This document shows, in pieces, positions 54,301 to 64,000 of a DNA stretch of 64,000 nucleotides. Source of the stretch: Apis mellifera (taxonomy: Eukaryota > Arthropoda > Insecta > Hymenoptera > Apidae); NCBI RefSeq assembly GCF_003254395.2, contig NC_037640.1, positions 6,802,289 through 6,866,288 on the forward strand, in the 5' to 3' direction. A program made the translations under genes and the position numbers. A model generated the notes under the pieces. The model saw only the letters and a program-made list of their open reading frames with translations, was not told the origin of the DNA and searched no databases. The stretch's first letter is position 1. Each line of letters starts with the position of its first letter.

Positions 54301-57300
54301 TCGACAAAGACACGACTGTTCGATTTAATGGACGATTAGCATAGCTGAGAAAGCTTTTTGGGAAGAGTGCCAGCCTACACGCATACTTGTTTATTCGTTC
54401 TCCCTCGGCTAAAAGCAATCATCTTATTTGGAAATCTGGAAGATCTGTTGGAATCGAAATAGGTTGTGTTAAGCATCGTTTTTATTGAAATAATAAATTT
54501 TTTACTGTTTGTTATTACTGAGCGTGTTGCTGGATATGTAAATGTTGTTGTTACTGAGCGTGTAAATTGTAGAAACGTTTAATTCACGTTGAGAGCAACG
54601 TGGAGAGAATCGATTTGATTTTTCTTGTTTTTTTAATTTCGAAACTAAACTTGTTCTACACTGTTTATTTCTATTATTATTAATCGCACAAAATTTCAAC
54701 TAAATTAAACGGTATATATATTTTTCGAAATTAAGAAATTTTTAAAAATATAAAATTACTTGATTTAATTTTTGTGTGTTAAAACTCATTTACCGTTTCC
54801 AAAGGAAAACGGATAACGACTTTTCTTATAGAAACATAAGGAAATAATTGACAACAACGGTAACTTTTAAAGAAACACGAAACAACAACAAAAAAAAAAA
54901 CTTTCCACGTCGTTCTTTCAACGAGGATGCACCTCCACAAGATAATATTTTCTACTTATCTACCTTCATTTTTCCTCCATTAATTTCTCTCTTGAAGAAT
55001 CCGTTACCGTGAAGAATAATACGAGGCTCAAAAAGAAGTAAAATGAATCGAGTTAAAAATTATCCTTACGGTCGCGTAACAGAAGATAACTAAATCAAAT
55101 TTTGAAAACACAGAAGATAGCTCGATAGATAGATACAGAAGCCGAGAGATTTTTTTTTCCCCTTTAAATTCGAACATCAGATCTCCATGATGCAAGAGCT
55201 CGCGTGATAAGAAAACTTGGTAAAAAAGTCGATGATTGATCGCGCTCAAATTATCTCGTTACCGAACGAAAGGATTGAAACTTTTCTCGTGGAGAAAACA
55301 CATCTCTTGATTTCTAACGAAAAGCCCTCGTTATAACAAAAGAGAGTTATCGCCAAAGGATACGTCGTCATATTAAAATCTCTAGAGCATCGTATTAAAG
55401 CGTGACGCAAGTCCCGTAGATAATATTTAAGAAACACGAGCTTTTAAGAGGAACTCGACGATAAACAAGTTGATCTTGTGAAAATTGCAAAGGAAATATC
55501 TTCCTAACAACGAATGTTCAACATTCTTGCCCGAAATTTTATCGATTTTGTAAATCTTTTAAAAAATACGTTAAAATATTGTTCTTTATAAATTTTAACA
55601 GTTCTTATTATTATTATTTTCTTTAATTTTATTATATAATAATACACATATATTTTATATACTCTCTCATAAAATTTGTAATTTTTTTTTTAAATTTCTT
55701 TATAAAGACACACGCCCTTTCTTTCTTAACTTTCAATCGAATAATCCGTTCAAAATAAATAGAAACGTGCGAAATATTTTTTTATTGCTGCACAAATGTG
55801 AGTGACTCACAAATGTTTCTTCCTTTCTTTAATTTGTCATTCTAAGATTTATTACGTATATATAGACAGTGACAAAGGGTGGAATGACAGAGGGCGGTTC
55901 CTTCCTTCAGATCCTTTTCAACTCATCCAACCGATGAGTAACGAAAAAGAAAAAATAAAAATTTATTCCACGTTTTTATTCCAACGCGGATCATTTGGAA
56001 ATAGAGGCCGATCTAAAAAAAAAACAAAAAACATTACAACACTTCTGGTTCGTTTATCCAGCGTTAAGCGCGTGCCAGTCGCGAAAGAAAAGGGGGTGGA
56101 AGGCGCGTTTCCGTGAAGGGACGAAATCGTGGCTGCTCGTCTCGAAACTTTCCCCCCCAACGCGCTCGACCTTTCTCCCCTTTCTCCATCCTTTTTGCAT
56201 CCACGCACGCCGTCGAGCGGACAAGGGGTGAGAAGAGAAAAAAAAGGAAGAGCGACGGAAAGATGGAAAAAAACAAAGAGAGATACAAGAAGATGCAACA
56301 TGCGTGAATACGTGTACAGCACGGTTTGAAGCAGCGTGGCTGTATATATATTCGCACGGTTCTCTGCCGGAGCGGAGAGGGAAACGCGCGCGAACGGAAG
56401 AGAAACGAGTTTCTGTCAGGCTCACCCTCCGCTCAACATAAATCGCGTCGGTTGAGTTTCACGCGTACTTTTACTCTCCGTGCGCTTCGGTGTTAAAGGG
56501 GAAAGAGAAAAGGGGAAGGGGGTGAACAGCGAAGCCACCCCTTTACCCGAGAAATGCTAATTGCGAAATGTAGTTTTTTCTTTTTCTCTCGTCTCTTTTT
56601 TCTCTCCTTTTTTTCCTTTTTTCTTTCTTTTTTTTCCCTTTTTTCCTTTTTTTTTTTTTTGGCTTTTGTCCAGTCTCTTTTCTTTCCTTTCTTTTCAACG
56701 TCACCACTGGTAACGGTCTCATGCGGGGAAAAAAATCGTAAAACGCGAGGGCCAGCCTAACAACGCCCCTTTATTCGTGAAAGCAAGCTTATTTTATAAG
56801 ATTCTTCACGGTATTCGCGTCCAGGTTAATTTTAGATTCGATATGGAAATGTTCTTTTTTTTTTTTTTTTTTAGAATTTGTCAATTTTAAACATTCCATC
56901 TTAAATTTTTCATATATCGTGGAGTGTGATCTCCTTTTCTTCGCAATTATATTTTAATATCTAAAGGATATAATTTTATCGAGATATTAAAAAAATTTCC
57001 AATTATTCTTATCCCAAGAATAAAGTTAGGAACATACTTTTTTTTATCGTGTCAAGAAAGAAAAATTAACAATGTACTTTTTCAAATTATATTTTCAACG
57101 CAATTATTTTCGTATCTTCCTAAATGGAATATATAATTTTTATAAAGAATGTACAACTCGTATTGCAAAATTTGTTTCGACTCCTTAAAAACTATTCTTC
57201 CTGTTAAAACTATTATTTAACAAGCAATACGAAAAACACGTTCTATTTCACATCCCTTAACCATTTTCCCTAACGTTTCTGACAGATTTATCCCGCGATC

Positions 57301-60300
57301 GTTCCAACTGGATCGCGATCGCAACGATAATACGCGAGGATATATTATTAGATCGTAACATCAATTCACCCTATTGTTGACTGTTCATTTGCATGTTTTG
57401 CAAGCTACAATTTCCACGCTAACGTTAATTAAACCGTCGCCCGTTAAATTTTACCGACCCAGCCCGCGTTTTCAAAAGCGTAGAAAAAGATCAAGCAACG
57501 AGAATGAGAGAACGTATATTTTGAAACGTGATAAAAACCTGGATACGCGTATCTCTCTGAACTCAAATATTTCGTAATAGTTGAGCGCGAAGTTGAGCCC
57601 GATTGTTCCTATCCTATCCCGAAGATACAACCGCGTTTCCAATTAACCTGCAATTAATTATTTTTATCAGGAGAGGAGAGGGAAGACGGCGGCCGATCGA
57701 TATAATAATCAAGGCAATGTAACTACCAATTAGAACGTTAATTGCCAGTTTTTATCATAATTATTATAATACTCGTTCCGGATATAAATTGTAGCCGGGT
57801 AACGTTTCGGGCGCCGGTTCGCTTCGTCGTTTCGGATAGAAGCGAGTGGAGGGGGATGAAAAATGGGGGAGGGGGGAGAGAAGTGGCCGCAAGTTTATTG
57901 GCCGTGTGATGCGAAAGGGGGAAAGGATGGAGATTAAAATTCATGCTCTTCTTTTATGATAATTGGATCATCGAGGATCATGAGGAAGGATCGTGAGGAG
58001 CGTGGGAAATGAGTGGTAGATTCGCGAAATTGGAAGGCAAATTGAAATTTGGATTTGTTCGAAGAAATTTCTTATTATTATTAATTTATGTAACTTTTTA
58101 TTTTACCAGCGAAAGTTTGTTCGAGCAAATGTATTTAAAAATCAGAAAGTTCTGATTTTCACGAAAGTTTGAATATGTGGAGCATAATGAAATAGTGCAG
58201 AGCGATCTTTTTCTTTAAGGGAAAATCTCTTTCGGGAATGAGATCAATTCCCAATGTTGAAACATTGGATTTTTGAAACATTTTTCATCGAGTTTAGTAA
58301 GTTTTAACAATTTTTCGTTTACGCAACAGCATGATGGAAGGTACTTTGAACATTTTGTAATTTAAAATTTCTCTCTCTCTCTCTCCCTCTCTCTCTGTGT
58401 ATTATTGCAAAGTTATATTAAACCTCTTAAAGTTATATTTATGAGGTTGATGTGTGTAATCCATGTTCACGTGTAACCTATAATTACACGCAATTACAAA
58501 GTTTGAATTGAAAATATAACAAATTGTTCATTAACATTTCATAAAAATAAAAGTGCTCGAAATATTTTTGTGAATCAGTGTTGTATAATTTTTTTTTATG
58601 AAAAATAAGTGGAAAGTATCAATTTTAAAAAATTGTATTTATAGAATTGGGAAGCATGTTTTAAAATATGTCACTCGAAAATTGATTTATTGCCACATAT
58701 CCATTGATTTTATTGAATTTATTACGGCTATGTATTTGGTTACGGACAGGACGATGATTTCACGGACGAAAATGATTGATGGATTCATAAATCTGATTCG
58801 AAACGTGGTTATCGAACAATAATATCCAAAATATCGTGTCGTGATATGTTTTAATCCGTATGTAATATATACATTTCGTATTACTTTGATTTTATCGCGT
58901 CCAATTTATTAAATAAAACAATAATGACTTTTCATAAAGCGAAAGAAATATCTTTCATCGAATGATGGAATATATTATATCGGAGGAATATCGAGAAAAA
59001 ACATTTCGAAAATTTTGAAAATAATTACACGTTTATAAAATAATTAAATAAGATTTCTCATAGTCATAACCTTCCGATTATTTCATTAATTATACATCGA
59101 TTATAAAATTTTAAAAATAATGTTTATAAAATAAGATTTCGCTATTCAAATTTCTGGTATCTTTAGTCATAACCTTCTGATTATTCCATTAATTATCCAT
59201 CGATTATAGAAAGAGCGAGTTACGATGTACGGGGATGCAGATGGGGTTACGAAATTACAGATCATAATTAAATTTGGATTTGTGCACCGTGCACTAATGA
59301 AGGGTATTGGTCAACATTTATTAATAATCATGCAAAATGCATCAACGATTCCGTCAAACGATAAAGTTCTTGATGCAATGTTTGCTTAATCGAGTCCGAA
59401 CTAGTTTGGGATATTATCCTACTTCGCATTGATTGCGGTTAATTAAACCGTTCAAAACGGCTGTTAATTTCGCCATTCGACAAAAGAGGCTATCGTGAAA
59501 TTTATCGTGAACTCATTAATACGGTTATTCCAGTTATTCGCAATGTAAAATGTGCATAGCTTGTGAAAATATTTTGATAAACTGCGTATCTTTGATCGAT
59601 GTATTTAAATGTAACGCAAACACGCGCTTTAACGTACAATTATTATGATTTGACGTATAATCATTAATTGAAAAATTATTATTTTTTCCATTTCTTCATT
59701 TTCGTGAAAAGTTTCATCAAAAGAACGAAGAAAATTTATTGAATTTAACATTCCTCAATTCTCGGATATTAATCTCTGATAAATTATAAAAAATAATAAT
59801 TGTAAAGGAAGGAAATTTAAAATCTGATATTAATGGCGAACGATCGTATCGAACGTGATAAGATTATAATTCGTCCAATTCGTAGATATAAATCCCAAAG
59901 GAAAAGGAAGAGGAAAATCCGAAGGAGAAAAGATAAACGGGGAAAAATATCGAGAAAGTTGATAATTGCACGGAGGAGGATCGTTTAAACTTTTACGCGG
60001 GGGATCGTACGAGGGATCATAAAAGGAAAAGGAACGCTGATCCCTGTGCACAAAATTCAAAGCGTATCGATTCCCGTCTCCTGGTTTCGAGACAGTTTGT
60101 TCGTTAGGCGATATTGTGCGGCAAAAAGTTTCACGTTGCCGAGGTTTAATCAAGCTCGATTTTTGAAAGAAGTTGCCGCCACGTCGACGCGATCACCAGA
60201 AACTTCTCGATCCTTCGCCCGATAATTCGATAACGATATAATCAACGGTTAATAACCGACGTTAAAGGGGAAATTATCTTCTCTGCTCACCACTCCGTGA

Positions 60301-62532
60301 TTATTACCACGGGGAATTAAATTAATTATAGCAACGCTTTCTAAAAATATTAAATATCTCTAACGCGGATCGATTAACTTTATCTTAGAAAAATTATTCG
60401 ACTAACACTTTGACTATCGATTTTATCACACGGATTGATGTTACACGATTCAAAAATTCGTTAAAAATAAAAAAATCTCTCGTTTCATTTCGAATATTTA
60501 AATAACGAGTGGAATGAATGGACGAACGAATGAATGGACGAATAAGATTATTAAAGAGAGAAATAATTAACAAAGTATCGAATACGTTTTTTGCAGAAAT
60601 ACGTGGTGGGCCCGTTCGATCACAAACGATACACGTACGATCGTTACATGCCGCTGATTTTCATCGGTGGCGTGCCACGATCGGGGACTACTCTCGTACG
60701 CGCCATGCTCGATGCACATCCCGATGTCAGGTGAGTTCCATCTGTTGGATAAATTGCCAATTATCGGCCGCTCGTTCACTTCGAGTCATCTTCTTTCGTT
60801 CTCGATGGTGAAACGATTCCTTTTCGATTCCTAGATGCGGACAGGAAACACGCGTGATACCGAGGATTCTGCAGATGAGGATGCATTGGCTCAAGTCCGA
60901 GAGGGAGAACCTGCGTCTTTCGGAAGCTGGAATTTCGAAAGAAGTGAGTTCAGAGATCAAACCTACACAACAATCTATAATTTTTACGAAAAATATAATA
61001 AAAGATAGAATTTAGAAAGTTGAAATACTCGAATTAAAATCAAGACAGATAAATTTTTTTTTTCAATAATACTTCGCTAAAGATAGTTAAATTTATATGT
61101 GAAATTTTTTTAAATAAAAGTATTCGATGTATTTCTCCATCACAGAAGGATAAGAGTAATCAAAATTATTTCGAACAAACAAATTTCAGGTAATGGACAG
61201 CGCTATAGCGGCGTTCTGTTTGGAGATAATAGCGCGGCACGCGGAACCAGCTCCACGGTTATGCAACAAGGATCCCCTCACCCTGAAGATGGGGTCCTAC
61301 ATTCTCGATCTCTTTCCAAATGCCAAGTTTATCTTCATGATCCGCGACGGCCGTGCCACCGTGCATTCCATTATCTCGAGAAAGGTATGATCGAAATCTT
61401 GGTGCCGGCCATTCCGGCTGATGTATGCAAATTTGTATCTCTTCTTCGTTCGCGAATATTAAAATACGCGACGTATCCTCGTCAGAACGACGAAAAAAAA
61501 TGAGAAGAAAACGAACGAACGGGAATTTACGTATATTTCTCTTATGCAAAACAGGCCGAGTCGAAACGAAATGGAAACGGTAGTCTCTGCAAAAAGAAAG
61601 AAAAAGAAAAAAGCGTAATTTTGTCTCGAGTTGAGAAAATTTCACAATATTATTGACGCGTGTTACATTTCAATTTACGCGTGGGAACGCGAGAGATTAA
61701 TTTACATTAATAATTTTCAGGTAACCATAACGGGTTTCGATCTATCCTCGTATCGGCAATCGTTGATCAAATGGAATCACGCGATATCTATAATGTACGG
61801 CCAGTGTAAAGAAATCGGATCGGACAAGTGTCTAATGGTTCCGTACGAGCAATTGGTGCTGCATCCACGCCAATGGATGAAGAAGATTCTAAACTTCCTC
61901 GATGTCCCCTGGAACGAATCTGTGATGCATCACGAGGAATTTATCAACAAGCCAGGCGGCGTGCCTCTGAGCAAGTAAATGCAACGTTTCATTTTTCTAT
62001 TTTCCCTTATGAAATTAAAATAGAAGGAATAAGAAACAAGATTCCTAAACAAGAATATCAAAATAGCAATGGAATGAGGAAAAAAATCTGTCTTATTTTT
62101 GGTATGCAGGGTGGAAAGATCGTCGGATCAAATTATAAAGCCGGTCAACCTGGAGGCATTAACGAAATGGGTGGGCCACATTCCGGACGACGTGGTTAGA
62201 GAGATGCCTGACATCGCGCCGATGCTTTCTGTGCTCGGCTACGATCCTTATGCTAATCCACCGGTGTACGGAGCGCCGGATAGATTGGTTAGCGAAAATA
62301 CTAGACGGTGTGTAAAACCGATCTTTAATTAATCATCATAGAAATAAATTTTCTTCATTATCCATCTCGAGTGTATCTATCGAGTGTTTATTCGTTTGCA
62401 ATCGATTGAATCGCTTCTTTCAGAGTGTTGGCGAATGGCGAGGTATGGGCAGCCAGGGCGCGCCAATTCTCTTTGGAGAAGTTGATCGAGCTAAGCAAAG
62501 AGGACGAGGCGACCAATGCCCCAAACGCGTGA
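51242..62532 (+). CDS. Tpst: Protein-tyrosine sulfotransferase (seven coding exons, 380 aa)
   Basis: Spliced CDS joins 51242-51385, 60597-60730, 60835-60943, 61190-61384, 61721-61974, 62110-62307 and 62424-62532. Every intron is GT-AG and the frame is kept throughout. The enzyme transfers sulfate from PAPS to tyrosines of secretory proteins in the trans-Golgi lumen. Visible features: a short basic cytoplasmic tail (1-12), one hydrophobic anchor (about 13-33), then the lumenal sulfotransferase domain. The 5'-phosphosulfate loop is PRSGTT (75-80). Arg76, Glu97 (in CGQETR), Lys156 (in CNKDP) and Ser283 (in ERSSDQ) fall where human TPST2 has its catalytic residues Arg78, Glu99, Lys158 and Ser285. 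Arg181 and Ser189 match the 3'-phosphate binding pair. Cysteines 94/154 and 223/231 are at conserved disulfide positions, and Asn259-Glu-Ser is a glycosylation sequon. Human enzymes are about 370-377 aa, so the length is normal. No catalytic residue is missing. Exons 2-6 are certain by similarity; exon 1 and the C-terminal tail are less conserved. Confidence 0.95.
53855..54145. repeat. Degenerate tandem repeat, two units of about 140-153 bp
   Basis: GCCGTGCAAAACTTTGAAATTGG... at 53871 recurs as GCCGTAAAATCTTCAAAATTGG... at 54024. GTTCGTCGAGAT recurs as GCCCGTCGAGAT. AATTAATTCTTCGA occurs at 53999 and 54137. Spacing varies between 138 and 153 because of gaps. It lies within Tpst intron 1. Confidence 0.6.
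54512..54563. repeat. Short direct repeat, 36-bp spacing
   Basis: TTACTGAGCGTGT occurs exactly at 54515-54527 and 54551-54563, each preceded by a GTTATT/GTTGTT word. It is in Tpst intron 1. Confidence 0.7.
56060..56540. promoter_or_regulatory. GC-rich, CpG-dense block with TATA-like box in Tpst intron 1
   Basis: The block stands out from AT-rich intron sequence. TATATATAT at 56342-56350 is followed by GC-rich sequence with GCGCGCG and GGAGCGGAGAGG, then CATAAATCGCGTCGG. It could be an internal promoter or enhancer. I found no convincing start codon plus donor that would make an alternative first coding exon. Confidence 0.25.
56574..56660. repeat. Long pyrimidine tract
   Basis: 87 bases of C and T with a single purine (G at 56591); 56592-56660 is pure pyrimidine for 69 bases. 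It is 3.9 kb from the next acceptor, so it is not the exon 2 polypyrimidine tract. It could form triplex DNA. Confidence 0.9.
58370..58396. repeat. CT microsatellite in Tpst intron 1
   Basis: TC/CT units from 58370 to 58396 with one extra C, followed by GTGT. Confidence 0.95.
59061..59208. repeat. 45-bp direct duplication, 103-bp period
   Basis: Units 59061-59105 and 59164-59208, both starting TAGTCATAACCTTC, differ at 3 of 45 positions. The intervening DNA also shares AAGATTTC with the sequence before unit 1, so the original duplication was probably about 103 bp. It is in Tpst intron 1. Confidence 0.85.
60597..60730 (+). CDS. Tpst: Tpst coding exon 2: stem and PAPS 5'-phosphosulfate loop (aa 49-93)
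   Basis: The acceptor TTTTTTGCAG is directly before 60597. The exon encodes the end of the stem, then [15 protein letters not shown] and [13 protein letters not shown], the most conserved block of the family. Arg76 in PRSGTT contacts the sulfate donor. The exon ends in phase 2 before GTGAGT, splitting the codon for Arg93. Intron 2 is 104 bp. Confidence 0.97.
60835..60943 (+). CDS. Tpst: Tpst coding exon 3: catalytic base region (aa 93-129)
   Basis: It starts one base after TTCCTAG and completes Arg93. It then encodes [18 protein letters not shown], with Glu97 at the catalytic-base position and Cys94 in the conserved cysteine pair. The following residues ([11 protein letters not shown]) match the family segment that packs near the acceptor peptide site. 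The exon ends in phase 0 before GTGAGT. Intron 3 is 246 bp. Confidence 0.97.
61190..61384 (+). CDS. Tpst: Tpst coding exon 4: catalytic Lys and 3'-phosphate site (aa 130-194)
   Basis: The acceptor is AAATTTCAG. The exon encodes [17 protein letters not shown], then [19 protein letters not shown] and [19 protein letters not shown]. Lys156 in CNKDP corresponds to the conserved transition-state lysine. Arg181 and Ser189 form the 3'-phosphate binding motif for PAPS. The exon is exactly 65 codons, phase 0 at both ends, and ends before GTATGA, a weaker donor. Intron 4 is 336 bp. Confidence 0.97.
61721..61974 (+). CDS. Tpst: Tpst coding exon 5: central lumenal domain and sequon (aa 195-279)
   Basis: The acceptor is TAATTTTCAG. 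The exon encodes [20 protein letters not shown], Cys223 and Cys231, and [19 protein letters not shown]. It then has PWNES, a glycosylation sequon at Asn259 that also exists in human TPST1. It ends with [15 protein letters not shown] and two bases of the Lys279 codon, before GTAAAT. Intron 5 is 135 bp. Confidence 0.97.
62110..62307 (+). CDS. Tpst: Tpst coding exon 6: catalytic Ser and conserved C-terminal core (aa 279-345)
   Basis: The acceptor is GGTATGCAG. The exon completes Lys279 and encodes [20 protein letters not shown], with Ser283 at the PAPS-contacting serine position. It then has [17 protein letters not shown], a family hallmark. It ends in phase 2 (CG of Arg345) before GTGTGT, a weak donor. 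Reading on gives Arg-Cys-Val-Lys-Pro-Ile-Phe-Asn and a TAA at 62330-62332. Confidence 0.97.
62308..62348 (+). terminator. Tpst: Possible alternative 3' end of Tpst inside intron 6
   Basis: If the weak donor at 62308 is not used, the frame continues for seven more codons after Arg345 to a TAA at 62330-62332. AATAAA follows at 62343-62348. Such a transcript would encode 352 residues, keeping all catalytic residues and losing only the 35-residue tail. Whether it is used is unknown. Confidence 0.35.
62424..62532 (+). CDS. Tpst: Tpst coding exon 7: C-terminal tail and stop (aa 345-380)
   Basis: The acceptor is CTTCTTTCAG at 62414-62423. The exon completes Arg345, giving the family's NTRR-V junction, and adds 35 residues: [20 protein letters not shown] followed by an acidic, polar end. 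The TGA is at 62530-62532. The tail is variable among animals, so support comes from frame, splice signals and the matched Arg-Val at the junction. Confidence 0.87.
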
Positions 62533-63350
62533 CCTCGGATATATCTCTCCCTAGGCGCGCAAATCTTGAATCTGTACAATTTCTGTAATGTCTAACGACA
62601 AATTTCGAAAGAAACAAGTTTGAAAATCATCACGGAAGAGCGTCTCAAAAGAGTTTCTTTCATCCGAAGTCAGAGTCGCACTTAAACGCTTATTGTCGAG
62701 GGAATTCGAAAATAACGAATTCTAACTCTTGGAACGAACGAAAGAGACCCGACTAGAAGGTTAGAATTAATTCTCGATTACGCGTAACACGTTCGATCTC
62801 GAGCTCACAGAAGAACACGGAATTGTGGATTATATATAGTGCAATTTTTTTTTCTTTTTTTTTTTTTTTATGCCGCTACTGGACAGTTACCCTCTTTGTA
62901 TGTGTTAACCGGTAAATGTTTAACTTCCACTCGAACCGTGAATGTAATAACTTGCTCACTTCGCGTGATTCGGCACTATTCTTCTATGGAACCTGTACGA
63001 TTTCACGAGTTGAACGATTATCAACGCTGAATCAAGCAAAGTGTAAATGCAACAAAAATGCAACAAGTGCAAAAGCGAAATGCCATGCTATTTTTTTAAT
63101 TGCTTTGATTTTTGTTCGTTTTTTTTTTTCCTTTTTTTTTTTTTGTTATCGAAACTGATATAAATCTTACTGAGTACGTTGAGGCACTTTTTGCATAATT
63201 TTATCCGATGGCCAGTGACAAGAATCTAGGCTATGGAGCTATAATATAAAAAAAAAAAAAAAAAAAGCGTATAATGTGAATGTCGTGTTGAATGTCGTGG
63301 AGCGAAAGTATTGAATCGATGCGAATAAAAATCTATGTACTATATTTTAT
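62533..63350 (+). other. Tpst: Tpst 3' untranslated region
   Basis: The region runs from the stop to about 20 bases past the first canonical AATAAA. It has no reading frame that I would support. It holds long T tracts around 62847-62869 and 63119-63144, and an A19 run at 63248-63266 that could cause internal oligo-dT priming in cDNA work. The end point is approximate. Confidence 0.6.
63324..63329 (+). terminator. Tpst: Poly(A) signal AATAAA of Tpst
   Basis: This is the first AATAAA after the Tpst stop, about 790 nt downstream. It is followed by a T-rich, GT-containing stretch (63336-63356) suited to cleavage. A second AATAAA at 63519-63524 could serve a longer form. Confidence 0.6.
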
Positions 63351-64000
63351 ATTGTAATGCAAAATAATTTTTATGACATTCTATATAAAAGAAAAAATAC
63401 GTTTCTACTTATGTAATACTTATTTTGAAACATGTGCGTTAATACAAATCTAAAAAGGAAAATCTTTAAGTTTCTTTCTTACTGTTTTTCCAACCTTTTT
63501 TTCTATATTTATACAATTAATAAAATTCAGACTATAGTAAATACGAAATGTATTCATTTCGTATCTTTCATTTTATTATATATTAATTTTATCATATTAA
63601 TATTAATATTGTCGTTATGCGTTATAAATCGACTACGTACGAGAAAGTTATATTTATATGCCAATGAAACGTGGAAAATATACACCGGATTAACAGCAAA
63701 CAAAATCAAACATTTTTCTTTCAATTTATGATGATTTCATTATCTATAACTATGCGTAGCGAATATTGCTGCAAAATCTATGATTACAAATGGATTGAAT
63801 ACTGTTCTCGATTATTGTATCAACCGGTATTTGATACAAATGTGACAACTTCGATGTGACATTATGTCATTTGTGTCAACCACGTTATTGTCTATCGAAA
63901 TATACGATTAAATTATTTTAATATTATAGAACCTAGTAATTATTTCTTTCCCTTTATCAACAAGAAAAAATTTTGATGAGAAAAAATTATATATAAATTT
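63351..64000. other. AT-rich flank downstream of Tpst
   Basis: Very AT-rich, with another AATAAA at 63519-63524 and TATTAATATTAA-type repeats near 63590-63612. I see no gene. The short open frames here are rich in Ile, Phe, Asn and Lys, as expected from composition alone. Confidence 0.6.

Larger units (their letters stand above)
51386..60596 (+). other. Tpst: Tpst intron 1 (9,211 bp)
   Basis: Donor GTAAGC at 51386 and acceptor TTGCAG ending at 60596. It is far longer than the other Tpst introns (104-336 bp). Most of it is AT-rich. I see no credible coding exon inside. It contains a degenerate tandem repeat (about 53.86-54.15 kb), a 36-bp spaced repeat (54.51-54.57 kb), a GC-rich CpG-dense block followed by a pyrimidine tract (56.06-56.70 kb), a T18 run (56855-56872), a G-run cluster (57.85-57.88 kb), a CT microsatellite (58370-58396) and a 45-bp duplication (59061/59164). 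Confidence 0.75.

Noticed and set aside
57845..57885. Cluster of G5, G5 and G6 runs as a G-quadruplex
   Set aside because: Only three long runs are close together, so a standard four-run motif is not met.
61259..61645. 128-codon frame antisense to Tpst exon 4 and intron 4
   Set aside because: It crosses a well-supported exon and intron on the other strand and resembles no family.
1..64000. tRNA, rRNA, CRISPR array, transposase or viral genes
   Set aside because: I looked for box A/B patterns, well-known insect miRNA seeds, spaced identical repeats and familiar enzyme motifs, and saw none. Reading by eye could miss diverged copies.

Overview
The window looks like nuclear DNA from an insect, most likely a hymenopteran close to honey bee (Apis). 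The sequence is AT-rich, with long A and T runs and many short microsatellites. CpG is not depleted: TCGA, CGCG and TTCGAA are everywhere. The only gene I recognise has short exons with GT/AG borders. Its protein matches animal tyrosylprotein sulfotransferase, with insect-style details such as CGQETR in place of the vertebrate CGEETR. The species call is an inference from composition and this one gene.

The right end (51.07-63.35 kb, + strand) holds that gene, Tpst. I rebuilt seven coding exons: 51242-51385, 60597-60730, 60835-60943, 61190-61384, 61721-61974, 62110-62307 and 62424-62532. Every junction keeps frame, giving 1143 coding bases and 380 residues. The product is a type II Golgi membrane enzyme that moves sulfate from PAPS to tyrosines of secreted and membrane proteins. 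Exon 1 supplies the cytoplasmic tail and membrane anchor. It is separated by a 9.2 kb intron from a compact block of six catalytic exons. The leader just before exon 1 has a likely splice acceptor and two two-codon upstream ORFs. Intron 6 has an in-frame stop followed by AATAAA, so a second, shorter C terminus is possible.

The left four fifths (1-51.07 kb) contain no gene that I can support. Open frames there are short or low in complexity, usually open on both strands, and match no family I know. I therefore treat it as intergenic sequence or introns/5' regulatory territory. It does contain structure: a near-perfect 157-nt hairpin (8300-8456), a 746-bp inverted repeat with 138/145-bp arms (35045-35790), a 22-bp perfect palindrome (9643-9664), a 16-bp snap-back (33033-33066), several old duplications, a (CG)8 tract, a strand-skewed pyrimidine region (about 41.2-42.0 kb) and GC-rich, CpG-dense islands that may be regulatory.

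I saw no tRNA, rRNA, CRISPR array, transposase or viral gene. Short exons of an unrecognised gene could have escaped reading by eye.
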